Notes: generated by a model from the letters alone, not told the origin. Shown: positions 18,474 to 27,224, numbered from the stretch's first letter. The stretch: DNA of 64,000 nucleotides from an uncultured Cellulophaga sp. (GCA_947496695.1 CANMEI010000007.1:177573-241572), one strand, 5' to 3'. Numbers and translations are program-made.

Positions 18474-19613
18474 ATGAAACAGCTGTTACTTTTTATATTC
18501 TTTAGTTCCCTTTTTAGTTCATGCCATAAAGAAGTTCAAATTACCAAACCTATTCAACAGGCTTTAGCATCAAAAAAAACTTCTATAAAAAGAGTTGTAG
18601 ATAGTATAAACAAATACCAAATTCAAATAAAGTACACCCGCATAACTAAAAGAAATGACAGTGTATTTTTTAAAGATTATAATTTTCAAAATAATCCTAA
18701 TAACTATTTCTACCCTGCAAGTACTGTTAAACTACCTGTTGCCTTAATAGCTTTAGAGAAAGTAAACCGAATTGATAATTTTAATATAGATACTATTTTT
18801 TATATAGAAGGAGATAGTATTGAAACAACTATTGCTAATGAAATTAGCAAAATATTTGCCATAAGCGACAATGAAGCATACAACCGTTTGTTTGAATTTC
18901 TGGGGCAAGATGAAATTAATTTTCAATTGAAGAAAAAAGAAATTAAGAACGTTAGAATCTGTCACCGATTATCAACTATAGATGCTGAAAACATAACCAC
19001 AACACCATTAGTCATTTATATAAATGACAGTACAACTCAATTAACCGAGAGAATCATTAACAAACCCATAAAACCTTTATCTATAGAAAACACTTTAAAA
19101 GGCCGAGGATATTTTGATGAAGATGATACTTTTATTAACGAGCCTATTGATTTCAGCTTAAAAAATTACTATTCAATTAACGCACAGCATGAAGTATTAA
19201 AAAGAGTAATTTTTCCTGAGAAATTCAAAAAAGAAGAACAATTTAATTTAAGTAATACCCAAAGAGAAATTATTTTAAAAGCTATGAGTTCTTTACCAAA
19301 AGACACTGGCTACACTTCCGATGAATATTATGACAGCTATGTAAAGTTTTTTATGTTTGGTGATTCAAAAGAAGCCATACCTAATCATATTAAAATTTAC
19401 AACAAAGTTGGCTATGCATACGGCACATTAACAGATTGCGCTTATATAAATGACACCAAAAACAATTTTGAATTTTTACTCACAGCTACTATTTTGGTCA
19501 ATAAAAATGAGATTTTTAATGACAATACGTACGAATACGACAGTATAGGCATTCCGTTTTTAGCCACATTAGGAGCTGAGTTCTACAACCAAGAACTTGA
19601 AAGAATCAAATAA
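18474..19613 (+). CDS. Class A beta-lactamase-related serine hydrolase, lipoprotein
   Basis: 379 residues. The N-terminus is a lipoprotein signal (LLLFIFFSSLFSSCHKE). The class A fold is marked by SxxK (S83-T-V-K86 within YPASTVKLPVALIALEK), SDN at 132-134 (FAISDNEAYNRLF) and a C-terminal KVG (NKVGYAYGTLTDCAYI) in place of the KTG/KSG triad. It is longer than true class A beta-lactamases (about 290), with an insertion between SDN and the last motif, and no clear ExxxN omega loop was identified, so a role as antibiotic-resistance enzyme is not supported; a periplasmic peptidase or esterase is as likely. It ends in a bidirectional terminator shared with rimO. Confidence 0.82.
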   Translation: MKQLLLFIFFSSLFSSCHKEVQITKPIQQALASKKTSIKRVVDSINKYQIQIKYTRITKRNDSVFFKDYNFQNNPNNYFYPASTVKLPVALIALEKVNRIDNFNIDTIFYIEGDSIETTIANEISKIFAISDNEAYNRLFEFLGQDEINFQLKKKEIKNVRICHRLSTIDAENITTTPLVIYINDSTTQLTERIINKPIKPLSIENTLKGRGYFDEDDTFINEPIDFSLKNYYSINAQHEVLKRVIFPEKFKKEEQFNLSNTQREIILKAMSSLPKDTGYTSDEYYDSYVKFFMFGDSKEAIPNHIKIYNKVGYAYGTLTDCAYINDTKNNFEFLLTATILVNKNEIFNDNTYEYDSIGIPFLATLGAEFYNQELERIK

Positions 19614-19614
19614 A

Positions 19615-19640
19615 AAAAGCCATTTTAAAAAATGGCTTTT
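19615..19640. terminator. Bidirectional terminator between hydrolase and rimO
   Basis: 11-bp stem AAAAGCCATTT / AAATGGCTTTT with a short A-rich loop, immediately after the plus-strand stop and 29 bp from the rimO stop; A and T runs on both sides allow use in both directions. Confidence 0.88.
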
Positions 19641-19668
19641 ACTTTTCTAAATATAAAACCTAATTTAA

Positions 19669-20985
19669 TTAGTTTAGATTTTCAATAATTGGATCTCCAT
19701 ACAAATCAAAATCTGAAGCTTCTGTAATATGTATATTTACAAATTCACCTACTTTTAAATAATGTTTTGAAGCATCAATTAAAACCTCATTATCAACATC
19801 AGGAGAATCAAATTCTGTTCTACCTATAAAATGCTGCCCTTCTTTACGGTCAATAATACAACGTAGTGTTTGTCCAACTTTTTCTTGGTTTAATTCCCAA
19901 GAAATTTGCGACTGTATTTCCATAATTTCTGAAGCACGTTGTTGCTTCACTTCCTCAGGTACATTATCTTCTAAATTATAAGCATGAGTATTTTCCTCAT
20001 GACTATACGTAAAGCAACCTAAACGTTCAAAACGCATAGCTTCAACCCAAGTTTTTAAAGTTTGAAAATCTTCTTCAGTTTCACCAGGATAACCAACTAT
20101 TAATGTTGTTCTGATTGTCATTTCAGGAACCTTAGCTCTAAAATCTTGCAATAACTTCGTAGTTTTTTCTTGGGTAGTACCACGGCGCATACTCTTTAAA
20201 ATACTATCAGATATGTGTTGCAACGGAATATCTAAATAATTACATATTTTAGGCTCCTTCTTCATTAAATCTAGCACATCCATCGGGAAACCAGTTGGGA
20301 ATGCATAATGCAAACGAATCCACTCGATACCCTCAATTTTAACCAAAGCTTCTAAAAGTTCAGCTAAATTTCTTTTCTTATATAAATCTAAACCGTAATA
20401 CGTTAAATCTTGAGCTATAAGTATCAATTCTCGAACACCTTTAGCCGCTAGTTTTTGAGACTCTATTACCAATTCTTCTATTGGTTTACTCTTATGTTTA
20501 CCACGCATTAATGGTATTGCACAAAAAGAACAAGGCCTATCACAGCCCTCTGCAATTTTTAAATATGCATAGTTTTTTGGAGTAGTAGTTAAACGCTCCC
20601 CTATTAATTCATGCTTATAATCTGCTCCTAAAGCTTTTAACAAACCTGGTAATTCCGTAGTACCAAAATACTGATCAACATTTGGCATTTCCTTTTGTAA
20701 ATCTGGCTTATAACGCTCACTTAAACAACCTGTAACAAAAACCTTATCAACAATTCCTGCTTCTTTTTTCTGTACAAAATCTAAAATAGTATTTACACTT
20801 TCCTCCTTTGCATTGTCAATAAAACCGCAAGTATTAATCACGACAATATTACCTTCTCCTTCATGAACAACGTCTTTTTTATTGGCCTTCAACTGCCCCA
20901 TTAGCACTTCAGAATCATATACATTCTTTGAGCAACCTAAAGTAACAACGTTAATCTTATTTTTCTTAAGTGTTTTTGTACGCAT
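19669..20985 (-). CDS. rimO: Ribosomal protein uS12 methylthiotransferase
   Basis: Radical SAM enzyme of 438 residues that methylthiolates an aspartate in ribosomal protein S12. The N-terminal domain has the three Cys ligands of the auxiliary cluster (VVTLGCSKNVYDSEV, VINTCGFIDNAKEESV, FVTGCLSERY). The radical SAM motif is GCDRPCSFCAIPLMRGKHKS. The TRAM domain occupies the C-terminal 65 residues and ends DLYGDPIIENLN. The motif GCSKN and the SCAIP/MRGKHKS spelling favour RimO over the tRNA enzyme MiaB. It stands alone between a shared terminator and a divergent lipoprotein gene. Confidence 0.94.
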   Translation of the reverse strand: MRTKTLKKNKINVVTLGCSKNVYDSEVLMGQLKANKKDVVHEGEGNIVVINTCGFIDNAKEESVNTILDFVQKKEAGIVDKVFVTGCLSERYKPDLQKEMPNVDQYFGTTELPGLLKALGADYKHELIGERLTTTPKNYAYLKIAEGCDRPCSFCAIPLMRGKHKSKPIEELVIESQKLAAKGVRELILIAQDLTYYGLDLYKKRNLAELLEALVKIEGIEWIRLHYAFPTGFPMDVLDLMKKEPKICNYLDIPLQHISDSILKSMRRGTTQEKTTKLLQDFRAKVPEMTIRTTLIVGYPGETEEDFQTLKTWVEAMRFERLGCFTYSHEENTHAYNLEDNVPEEVKQQRASEIMEIQSQISWELNQEKVGQTLRCIIDRKEGQHFIGRTEFDSPDVDNEVLIDASKHYLKVGEFVNIHITEASDFDLYGDPIIENLN

Positions 20986-21132
20986 AGTCTATTATAAAGT
21001 GCAAAAATACAATAAGCTAAAAAACATATGCTTACTTATATTAGTTTTTATTGATTTTACTTTATCATGACCAACAAAACTCACAATTAAACTATTTTAA
21101 TATCGTTATAACTAAGTAATAAAACAATTAAG

Positions 21133-22215
21133 ATGAAATTTCCACTATCAATTCTAACGCTATTTTTATTATTTTATACAATCTCATGTTCTTCAGATGA
21201 GGCCACTACTTCTGAAGTAGAAGAAACAACTAATAGCACATTATATTTCCCTCCTTTAGACTCCTCTGACACTTGGGAAACAACATCTCTTGCAACAATA
21301 AACTGGAATGAAACTGAGCTAGAAAATTTACTTGAGTATTTAGAAGAAAAAAATACTAAAAGTTTTATAATTCTATATAATGGAAAAATTGTAGTTGAAG
21401 AGTACATGAACGAGCATAATGCTTCAAGTAATTGGTATTGGGCAAGCGCTGGAAAAACTTTAACCTCAACAGTAAGTGGAATTGCACAAGATGAAGGTTT
21501 ACTTAATTTAGATAACAAAGTATCAGACTATTTAGGCACCTGGACAAGTGCTTCCACGGAACAAGAAGACTTAATTACTTGTAGAAATTTATTACAAATG
21601 GATTCTGGTTTAGACGATACTACAGGTGATGATGTATCTGCTTCTAATTTAAACTATTTAGCTGATGCTGGAACACGATGGGCTTACCATAATGTTTATG
21701 TAAAAATGCAAGATGTTATTGCCACAGCAAGTAATCAAACTTGGTCCGAATATTTTAATTCTTCTTTAAAAGAAAAAATAGGCATGTCTGGCGCATGGAT
21801 ATCGTTAGACGATTTAAATGTTTATTGGAGTAACACACGTAGCATGGCGCGATTTGGACTTTTAATTGCTGCCAACGGAAATTGGGACGGTACCCAAATA
21901 GTTTCTGAAAATTTTTTAACTGAAGCTACCAATACATCACAAGATAGTAATGAAGCTTATGGTTATTTGTGGTGGTTAAACGGAAAATCTACATACCATT
22001 TACCGTCTACACAATATGAATTTACAGGTTCACTAATCCCTAATGCTCCAGACGATATGTATGCAGCACTAGGTAAAAACGATCAAAAAATATATATTAT
22101 ACCGAGTAAAGATTTAGTCATTGTTAGAATGGGTGAAGCTGCTGATAGTTCAAACTTTGCTTTATCAGATTTTGATAATGATTTATGGGAGAAAATTAAT
22201 GCTGTGATTGATTAG
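21133..22215 (+). CDS. Class C beta-lactamase-family serine hydrolase, lipoprotein
   Basis: 360 residues with lipoprotein signal FLLFYTISCSSDEA (Cys 19). The penicillin-binding/AmpC-like fold is shown by SxxK (S105-A-G-K108 in WYWASAGKTLTSTVSG), DEGLLNLDNKVSDYL, LLQMDSGLDD, and YHNVYVKMQDVIA providing the Tyr-x-Asn/Val position. GYLWWLNGK and AALGKNDQKIYIIPSKDLVIVRMG complete the domain. Proteins of this group include esterases and D-aminopeptidases; the substrate is not readable. Its last 20 bp overlap the 3' end of the convergent gene. Confidence 0.88.
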   Translation: MKFPLSILTLFLLFYTISCSSDEATTSEVEETTNSTLYFPPLDSSDTWETTSLATINWNETELENLLEYLEEKNTKSFIILYNGKIVVEEYMNEHNASSNWYWASAGKTLTSTVSGIAQDEGLLNLDNKVSDYLGTWTSASTEQEDLITCRNLLQMDSGLDDTTGDDVSASNLNYLADAGTRWAYHNVYVKMQDVIATASNQTWSEYFNSSLKEKIGMSGAWISLDDLNVYWSNTRSMARFGLLIAANGNWDGTQIVSENFLTEATNTSQDSNEAYGYLWWLNGKSTYHLPSTQYEFTGSLIPNAPDDMYAALGKNDQKIYIIPSKDLVIVRMGEAADSSNFALSDFDNDLWEKINAVID

Positions 22216-22780
22216 TTTTCAATCTCTTACTAAATATTGCAAATAAACCTACTGGCACTAACAAAAGTAACATCCAAAGTTTATCATTAAAAACGGCTTT
22301 TGTTTTACACTTAAACGAAGGCTCGTTCAAAGATGTCGTATAAATTTTAGAATCACCACTATTGACAAAACTGTGAAAATTAGTTTGTGAATCATTCAAA
22401 TTAAACATAATAGTATTCCGAACTTTAAAAAAAGTTGCTTTTTCAAAATAAAAAATAAAATTACTTTGATGAGAATGACCTGCATTATCATTAGAAGCCT
22501 CGATATTCAACAGCTTAATAACATTGCCATCTGAGTCTTTCAAAATCAAATTTGATTGAACATATTCAAAAAAAGCATTATCTATTGCTTCTTTGCTTTC
22601 ATTATTTTTTAATTCAGGTTTGAATTTGAACACAGCCTTCCTAATAGTCCAAGGGAATTCTGCCTTAATGAGAATTTTATGCTCACTTTCCTCAATCTTA
22701 AAGTAGGCTTCTTTTGTATCATGCGCATATGTTTTAAAGAACATAACACTCAATAACAATACAAACAAATAGTTTTTCAT
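22196..22780 (-). CDS. Exported membrane-anchored protein of unknown function
   Basis: 194 residues with a signal peptide (MKNYLFVLLLSVMFFKTYA) and a C-terminal membrane span (LWMLLLLVPVGLFAIF) followed by a basic tail, so most of the chain faces the periplasm. The extracytoplasmic part starts HDTKEAYFKIEESEHKILIK and is rich in beta-strand patterning. Its ATG is directly adjacent to the stop of the YHYH-protein gene (no bases between), so the two are co-transcribed and may work together. The layout recalls HupE-like or DUF6702-like exported proteins, but I cannot assign a family. Confidence 0.72.
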   Translation of the reverse strand: MKNYLFVLLLSVMFFKTYAHDTKEAYFKIEESEHKILIKAEFPWTIRKAVFKFKPELKNNESKEAIDNAFFEYVQSNLILKDSDGNVIKLLNIEASNDNAGHSHQSNFIFYFEKATFFKVRNTIMFNLNDSQTNFHSFVNSGDSKIYTTSLNEPSFKCKTKAVFNDKLWMLLLLVPVGLFAIFSKRLKTNQSQH

Positions 22781-23746
22781 TTATATACTGAAACTATCAG
22801 AAGGTGTTCCTCTAAAATAGCGAGGTATTATTGGGAAACTTTCCGTAATGACATAATAATAAGTCCCTTCTGGGTATTCTGGCGTTACACCTGTTCTACC
22901 ATTTGCTTCATCTAAAGTACCTAAATCACTCACATATTCATAATCAGCAGAGTAAACTCCGTCATACTCACCACAGGGCGCAGTAACACCATCACCTGGT
23001 CTATCTCCCGTTTTTAATTGGTAACTTGAAATCATTTCAACAACCGCAGAAGTAGCATCTGATGCATCCGTAAAAGCATATTTATAATAAATAGGAAATC
23101 CATCGGCTGCATAACCTATTAAGCTCATTTGATTTGTATCAACATTTAAATCATCTAAATACAAGGTAGGCGAACCATGATAATGATACTGCCCACTAGG
23201 TTGTACATGCGCATTACTACAATCTAAACCTAAATCAACATTTGTAGCCTCTAGATTCCATTCCCAATTAACATTTTCACTCAAAATCCCTTCGTGCGGG
23301 AAAGGTTCTGCTGCAATCGGATCAAGTTCAACACCATTAAAAAGAATTCCAAATCTATAATCTATTCCATCTTCACCAAGCAAAGCTGTAAATGAACTTG
23401 CCAAAGTTGGCGCATTTGTTATAGTATAACTTTCATCTTGCTCTGAAATTGCATTGGGATTTAAAGCTCCTTGAACCTCTCCAAAAAGACCTACTTTATG
23501 ACCAGGAATACTATTTGCACTAATTAATCTATAATCATCTGAAGTTGTTTCTTCATAAACTGAGGCTTCCGTTAATGTTTGATCACAGGCACCTCTTGAA
23601 TCATCTAACTCATATGCAACGATACAATCATCTGTCACAATTGCATCTTCTGTTTCAGAAACTACATTACCATTATCACTACTACATGAACCAAAAACAA
23701 CTAATAAAAATAGTATTGACAAATAAATTACTTTTTTGATCATCAT
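22781..23746 (-). CDS. YHYH-domain lipoprotein
   Basis: 321 residues with a lipoprotein signal (IYLSILFLLVVFGSCSSDNG). The name-giving motif is clear in QPSGQYHYHGSPTLYLDD, followed by SLIGYAADGFPIYYKY and APCGEYDGVYSADYEY, the usual YHYH-domain blocks. The ending IPRYFRGTPSDSFSI is also typical. These proteins are frequent in marine bacteria; no enzymatic activity is established for this entry. Two Met codons begin the frame (23746 and 23743); the first is given. It is the first gene of a two-gene unit with the exported protein downstream. Confidence 0.85.
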   Translation of the reverse strand: MMIKKVIYLSILFLLVVFGSCSSDNGNVVSETEDAIVTDDCIVAYELDDSRGACDQTLTEASVYEETTSDDYRLISANSIPGHKVGLFGEVQGALNPNAISEQDESYTITNAPTLASSFTALLGEDGIDYRFGILFNGVELDPIAAEPFPHEGILSENVNWEWNLEATNVDLGLDCSNAHVQPSGQYHYHGSPTLYLDDLNVDTNQMSLIGYAADGFPIYYKYAFTDASDATSAVVEMISSYQLKTGDRPGDGVTAPCGEYDGVYSADYEYVSDLGTLDEANGRTGVTPEYPEGTYYYVITESFPIIPRYFRGTPSDSFSI

Positions 23747-23870
23747 CTTTATGGGATTTTGTAATTAGACTTCAAATATTAAAAATAGTTTAAATGTCTT
23801 TAAAAATTCCAACTTCAAGTATAATTTACTTTAAGCAAGTTCATTTGAGGTACTTCTGTATATTTTAGAC

Positions 23871-24235
23871 TTAACACCCACCCTCCCATATTCCAATTAA
23901 AAAAACAGTAAACGAAATTACAAATACACAAATGAGATCAAATATAAAAGCAAAATTTCTACCTGTGTTAAAAATAACTTTTTGCATCGAATATTTTTGT
24001 TCTTCAGTTTGTTATTGCAAACTAAAATTCTCGCCCGCATTTAAATCAAACTCATTTAAAGTTAAATTATATAAAACCTCTTGATACACTACAAGACATA
24101 TTAAAAAAAATAGATATCCATAAAAAACGTAGACTAATTCTAATCCATTTTTGATTTTCGTCCAATGGCTAATTTTAATATCTTCTATATTTTAAGAATT
24201 TCAGAAGATATAGCCTTTCTAAAGTGATAATTCAT
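23871..24235 (-). pseudogene. Decayed gene for a small two-span membrane protein, coupled to ltaE
   Basis: Reading the minus strand from an ATG that overlaps the ltaE stop (ATGA at 24235-24232) gives MNYHFRKAISSEILK, then a TAG. A one-base insertion in the AAAA near 24190 restores a frame: NIEDIKISHWTKIKNGLE, then a membrane span VYVFYGYLFFLICLVVYQ, a soluble loop ending NAGENFSLQ, an in-frame TAA at 24014-24012, then QTEEQKYSMQKVIF, a second span with FIFDLICVFVISFTVFLIG, and a final TAA at 23873. The continuous protein character across one frameshift and one stop argues for a broken gene of about 121 codons. The family is not recognised. A 38-residue frame beginning at MQKVIFNTGR could still be translated. 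Confidence 0.55.
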
Positions 24236-25269
24236 GATTCTTTTTTAAGTTGATTTAAAGTATCAATAAATTCATTTACTACATTTTCATCTGTTGCCCA
24301 CGAAGTGATTATACGAATTGTAGCATTATCATCATCAATTACTTTCCATTCATAGAATTCATACTTCTGACTTAGTTTTTTAATTAATACTTTAGGTAAA
24401 ATTGGAAAAATCTGATTTGTAGTTGAGTGTGTTAAAAATGGATAACCATTTTCTCTCACTGCATTAGAAATTTTCATAGCCATATTGTTAGCATGATCAG
24501 CTATTTTAAAATACAAATCATCTTTAAATAACTCAAGAAATTGAATACCTAACAACCTTCCTTTTGCAAGTAAAGCTCCTTTTTGCTTTAACACATAATC
24601 AAATTCGGGTGCCAAATTCGGATCATTAAATACAATTGCCTCTCCTAACAAAGCTCCGTTTTTTGTTCCTCCGATGTAAAAAACATCTGTAAACTTTCCA
24701 ATATCAGAAAAAGTCAAATCATTATTTTCAGCAGTTAACGCATGTCCCAATCTTGCTCCATCTAAAAAAAGGAATAGGTTTTCAGCTTTACAAAAGTCTG
24801 ATAATTCTTGAAGTTCTGTTTTGCTGTATATGGTTCCTATTTCAGTAGAATTAGATATATAAACCATTTTAGGTTTTACAACATGAGGCCTAAACGAATA
24901 TGCTTGTAATGTCTTTCGGATTCCTATTGGCTCTAACTTTCCATTATTCGTGTCAACAGTTATTATTCTATGCCCAACAGCTTCTATAGCACCTGTTTCA
25001 TGTACAAAAATATGCCCTGTATTTGCACTTATAACAGCCTCATGAACCTTTAATAAACTAGAAATAACTAATAAATTACTTTGTGTGCCACCTGATGTAA
25101 AATAAATATTTGCATTTGAATTATCTAATTTCTGCTTTAATAATTCTTTAGCTTCTAAAGTATATTCATCTTCTCCGTATCCTAACTGTTGTATTGAGTT
25201 TGTCTCCGCTAGTTTACTTAATATATTTGGGTGACAACCTTCGCTATAGTCGTTTTTAAAATTATACAT
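24232..25269 (-). CDS. ltaE: Low-specificity threonine aldolase
   Basis: PLP enzyme of fold type I, 345 residues, that cleaves threonine or allo-threonine to glycine and acetaldehyde. Recognised by the N-terminus NDYSEGCHPNIL, FTSGGTQSNLLVISSLL (cofactor phosphate contacts), HETGAIEAVGHRI, YISNSTEIGTIYSK, LFLDGARLGHAL (Asp-Gly-Ala-Arg) and FYIGGTKNGALLGEAIVF with the Schiff-base Lys. The bacterial beta-eliminating lyase branch fits over tryptophanase. Its stop overlaps the start of a decayed membrane-protein gene by 4 bp, and a frameshifted acetyltransferase gene lies upstream, so both former operon neighbours appear damaged. Confidence 0.9.
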   Translation of the reverse strand: MYNFKNDYSEGCHPNILSKLAETNSIQQLGYGEDEYTLEAKELLKQKLDNSNANIYFTSGGTQSNLLVISSLLKVHEAVISANTGHIFVHETGAIEAVGHRIITVDTNNGKLEPIGIRKTLQAYSFRPHVVKPKMVYISNSTEIGTIYSKTELQELSDFCKAENLFLFLDGARLGHALTAENNDLTFSDIGKFTDVFYIGGTKNGALLGEAIVFNDPNLAPEFDYVLKQKGALLAKGRLLGIQFLELFKDDLYFKIADHANNMAMKISNAVRENGYPFLTHSTTNQIFPILPKVLIKKLSQKYEFYEWKVIDDDNATIRIITSWATDENVVNEFIDTLNQLKKES

Positions 25270-25319
25270 TAGCTACTTTATCTAAATTTCTTTTAAAATT
25301 TAAAAATAAAATACTTTTG

Positions 25320-25836
25320 TCAAATTAAACTACTTATCTGATTCTTATTTTCAATATTTAAATAAAGCTCCTCTCTTTCTAAGCCATCAATTATCTTCTG
25401 TTGCCTTATAGTAAAACCATTATTATTTAAAATTTTTCGAGAGGCTATATTATCAGGATCAATTATTGCTATAATATTTTTTAAGTTCTTTTGTTTCTTA
25501 CCCTTTTCTATTAATAATTTCGCAATAACACTTGCAATTCCTTTACCCCAATATTCAGGTGAAAGTAAATATCCTATTTCAACTTCAGCGGTATTATTCT
25601 CAGAAAGTTCTAGTTTTGCTATTCCTAAATTTTTATTTGTTTCAAAATCAATAATTTTAAACTTTCCAAAATCAGGATTGAACTTATTTTTTTTTAATTA
25701 AATTTTTAAAATCTTCTTTAGCTTGCTCTAACCCTATTGGCTTTGCAGTAATCATTTTCATTACCTCTACGTTACTTACAAATTTGAAATAACTTTCAAA
25801 ATCTGAATTAGTAAACTTTTCTAATTTAATAACCAT
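25320..25836 (-). pseudogene. GNAT acetyltransferase gene frameshifted at an A9 tract
   Basis: From the ATG at 25836 the minus strand encodes MVIKLEKFTNSDFESYF ... DFKNLIKKK and stops at a TAA just after nine consecutive A residues (plus-strand T run 25687-25695). With eight A residues the frame continues to TGA at 25320: NKFNPDFGKFKIIDFE, then AEVEIGYLLSPEYWGKGIAS, IIAIIDPDNIASRKILNNNG, all typical of RimJ/RimL-type GNAT N-acetyltransferases, total 171 residues. The rest is intact, so this is either a recent loss, a slippage (phase-variable) gene, or an assembly error in the homopolymer. A heptamer array lies 24 bp upstream of the ATG. Confidence 0.8.
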
Positions 25837-25860
25837 GCCTCAAAGTTAATTCTTCTTAAT

Positions 25861-25919
25861 GAAGTATGAAGTATGAAGTATGAAGTATGAAGTATGAAGT
25901 ATGAAGTATGAAGTATGAA
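25861..25919. repeat. Heptanucleotide tandem repeat, eight GAAGTAT copies
   Basis: Eight perfect head-to-tail copies of the 7-bp unit GAAGTAT (25861-25916) plus GAA. The array fills the gap between the ftsY stop (25930) and the start of the frameshifted GNAT gene (25836), so it would lie in the GNAT promoter or leader. Perfect identity of all copies suggests recent expansion by slippage. Confidence 0.98.
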
Positions 25920-25929
25920 AAAAAATAAT

Positions 25930-26889
25930 TTATTTTTTACTAAAAAAAGAATCTACAAACTCGTATTTATTAAATACTTGCAAATCTTCAATACCTTCGC
26001 CTACACCAATATATTTTACTGGTATTTGAAACTGATCAGAAATACCTATAACAACACCACCTTTAGCAGTACCATCTAATTTTGTTACCGCCAATGAAGT
26101 TACATTGGTAGCTTTTGTAAATTGTTTTGCTTGCTCAAAGGCATTTTGCCCTGTTGAACCATCTAAAACCAATAATACATCGTGTGGGGTTTCTGGCACA
26201 ACTTTTTGCATTACACGACTCACTTTCGAAAGCTCGTTCATTAAATTAATCTTATTATGCAAACGACCAGCTGTATCAATAATTACAACATCAGCATCTT
26301 GAGTAACAGCAGAACTTAAAGTATCAAAAGCAACTGAAGCCGGATCACTACCCATTTGTTGTTTTACAATAGGAATATCAACCCTATCAGCCCAAATTTG
26401 TAATTGATCTATTGCTGCCGCTCTAAACGTATCACCAGCACCTAAAACAACTTTTAAACCTTTTTGCTTAAACTGGTATGCTAATTTACCAATAGTTGTT
26501 GTTTTACCAACACCATTAACACCTACAACCATAATGACATATGGTTTTTTTCCTTTTGGTATTTCAAACTCCGTAGCGTCACCTGAATTAGTTTCCGAAA
26601 GCAAACGTGCTATTTCTTCACGTAAAATTTCGTTCAACTCATCAGTACCAACATATTTATCTTTAGCAACGCGTGCTTCAATAGCTTTAATAATTTTCAA
26701 AGTAGTTTCAACACCCACATCAGATGCTACTAACACCTCCTCTAAATCATCAAGAACATCATCATCAACCTTTGATTTTCCTGCTACAGCCTTGCTCAAC
26801 TTCCCTAAAAAGGAAGTTTTTGACTTCTCTAAACCTTTATCTAACGTTTCCTTTTTTTGAGAAGAAAACAGCTTTTTAAATAAACTCAT
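25930..26889 (-). CDS. ftsY: Signal recognition particle receptor FtsY
   Basis: SRP GTPase that receives ribosome-nascent chain complexes at the inner membrane; 319 residues, with a short N-terminal segment rather than the long acidic A domain of E. coli. The N domain (LGKLSKAVAGKSKVDDDVLD, LEEVLVASDVGVETTLKII) is followed by the G domain: G1 GVNGVGKTTTIGKL, DTFRAAAIDQLQIW, G3 DTAGRLHN, G4 TKLDGTAKGG, and the closing GVGEGIEDLQVF. It follows the strong terminator of the L28-L33 operon and probably has its own promoter. Confidence 0.96.
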   Translation of the reverse strand: MSLFKKLFSSQKKETLDKGLEKSKTSFLGKLSKAVAGKSKVDDDVLDDLEEVLVASDVGVETTLKIIKAIEARVAKDKYVGTDELNEILREEIARLLSETNSGDATEFEIPKGKKPYVIMVVGVNGVGKTTTIGKLAYQFKQKGLKVVLGAGDTFRAAAIDQLQIWADRVDIPIVKQQMGSDPASVAFDTLSSAVTQDADVVIIDTAGRLHNKINLMNELSKVSRVMQKVVPETPHDVLLVLDGSTGQNAFEQAKQFTKATNVTSLAVTKLDGTAKGGVVIGISDQFQIPVKYIGVGEGIEDLQVFNKYEFVDSFFSKK

Positions 26890-26912
26890 ATTCTTATTAA
26901 AATTCTACATAT

Positions 26913-26920
26913 CAAATATA
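26913..26920 (-). promoter_or_regulatory. Candidate -7 element for ftsY
   Basis: Minus strand TATATTTG, an exact TAnnTTTG, 23 bp upstream of the ftsY ATG. The nearest TTTG upstream is only 15 bp away, shorter than the usual 17-23. Confidence 0.4.
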
Positions 26921-27016
26921 TGAAATAAGGACTTACAAAACCTGAAAGATTATATATGTTCGACAGGCAACTTGTAATGACATTAAAACCAATATAAATG
27001 AAACTATTTTAAACAA

Positions 27017-27048
27017 AAAAAGCTACTTTCGAAAGAAAGTAGCTTTTT
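27017..27048 (-). terminator. Terminator of the rpmB-rpmG-DUF4295 operon
   Basis: 14-bp stem (AAAAAGCTACTTTC / GAAAGTAGCTTTTT) with GAAA tetraloop, 24 bp after the stop of the DUF4295 gene. Confidence 0.92.
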
Positions 27049-27071
27049 ACCAATATTAAAATTGGAATGTC

Positions 27072-27224
27072 TTATTTATTACCTAACCACTCGTTAACTT
27101 TACTTGGGTCCATTACAGCCTCAGTAAATGTATAAGCACCTGACTTAGGAGATTTAACCATTTTAATTGCTTTGGTTAATCTTTTTGAACTGGTTTGTAA
27201 ACTTGCTACCGTCTTCTTTGCCAT
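27072..27224 (-). CDS. DUF4295 small basic protein, likely ribosome-associated
   Basis: 50 residues, start ATG 27224 (MAKKTVASLQTSSKRLTKAI) and end DPSKVNEWLGNK. This small Lys-rich protein is a Bacteroidota speciality almost always encoded just after rpmB and rpmG, as here, and is annotated as DUF4295; homologues are suspected ribosomal components. It is the third gene of the operon, 40 bp after rpmG, and is followed by a strong terminator. The composition and constant context support a ribosome link, but function is inferred. Confidence 0.9.
   Translation of the reverse strand: MAKKTVASLQTSSKRLTKAIKMVKSPKSGAYTFTEAVMDPSKVNEWLGNK

Noticed and set aside
18474..22215. The two serine hydrolases as antibiotic-resistance beta-lactamases
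   Set aside because: Both have SxxK but lack the full set of beta-lactamase motifs (no clear omega-loop Glu in the first, lipoprotein peptidase-like layout in both), so only the fold can be claimed.
23932..24084. 50-codon plus-strand frame starting MRSNIKAKFL
   Set aside because: It is antisense to the decayed membrane-protein gene, whose minus-strand translation is far more protein-like.
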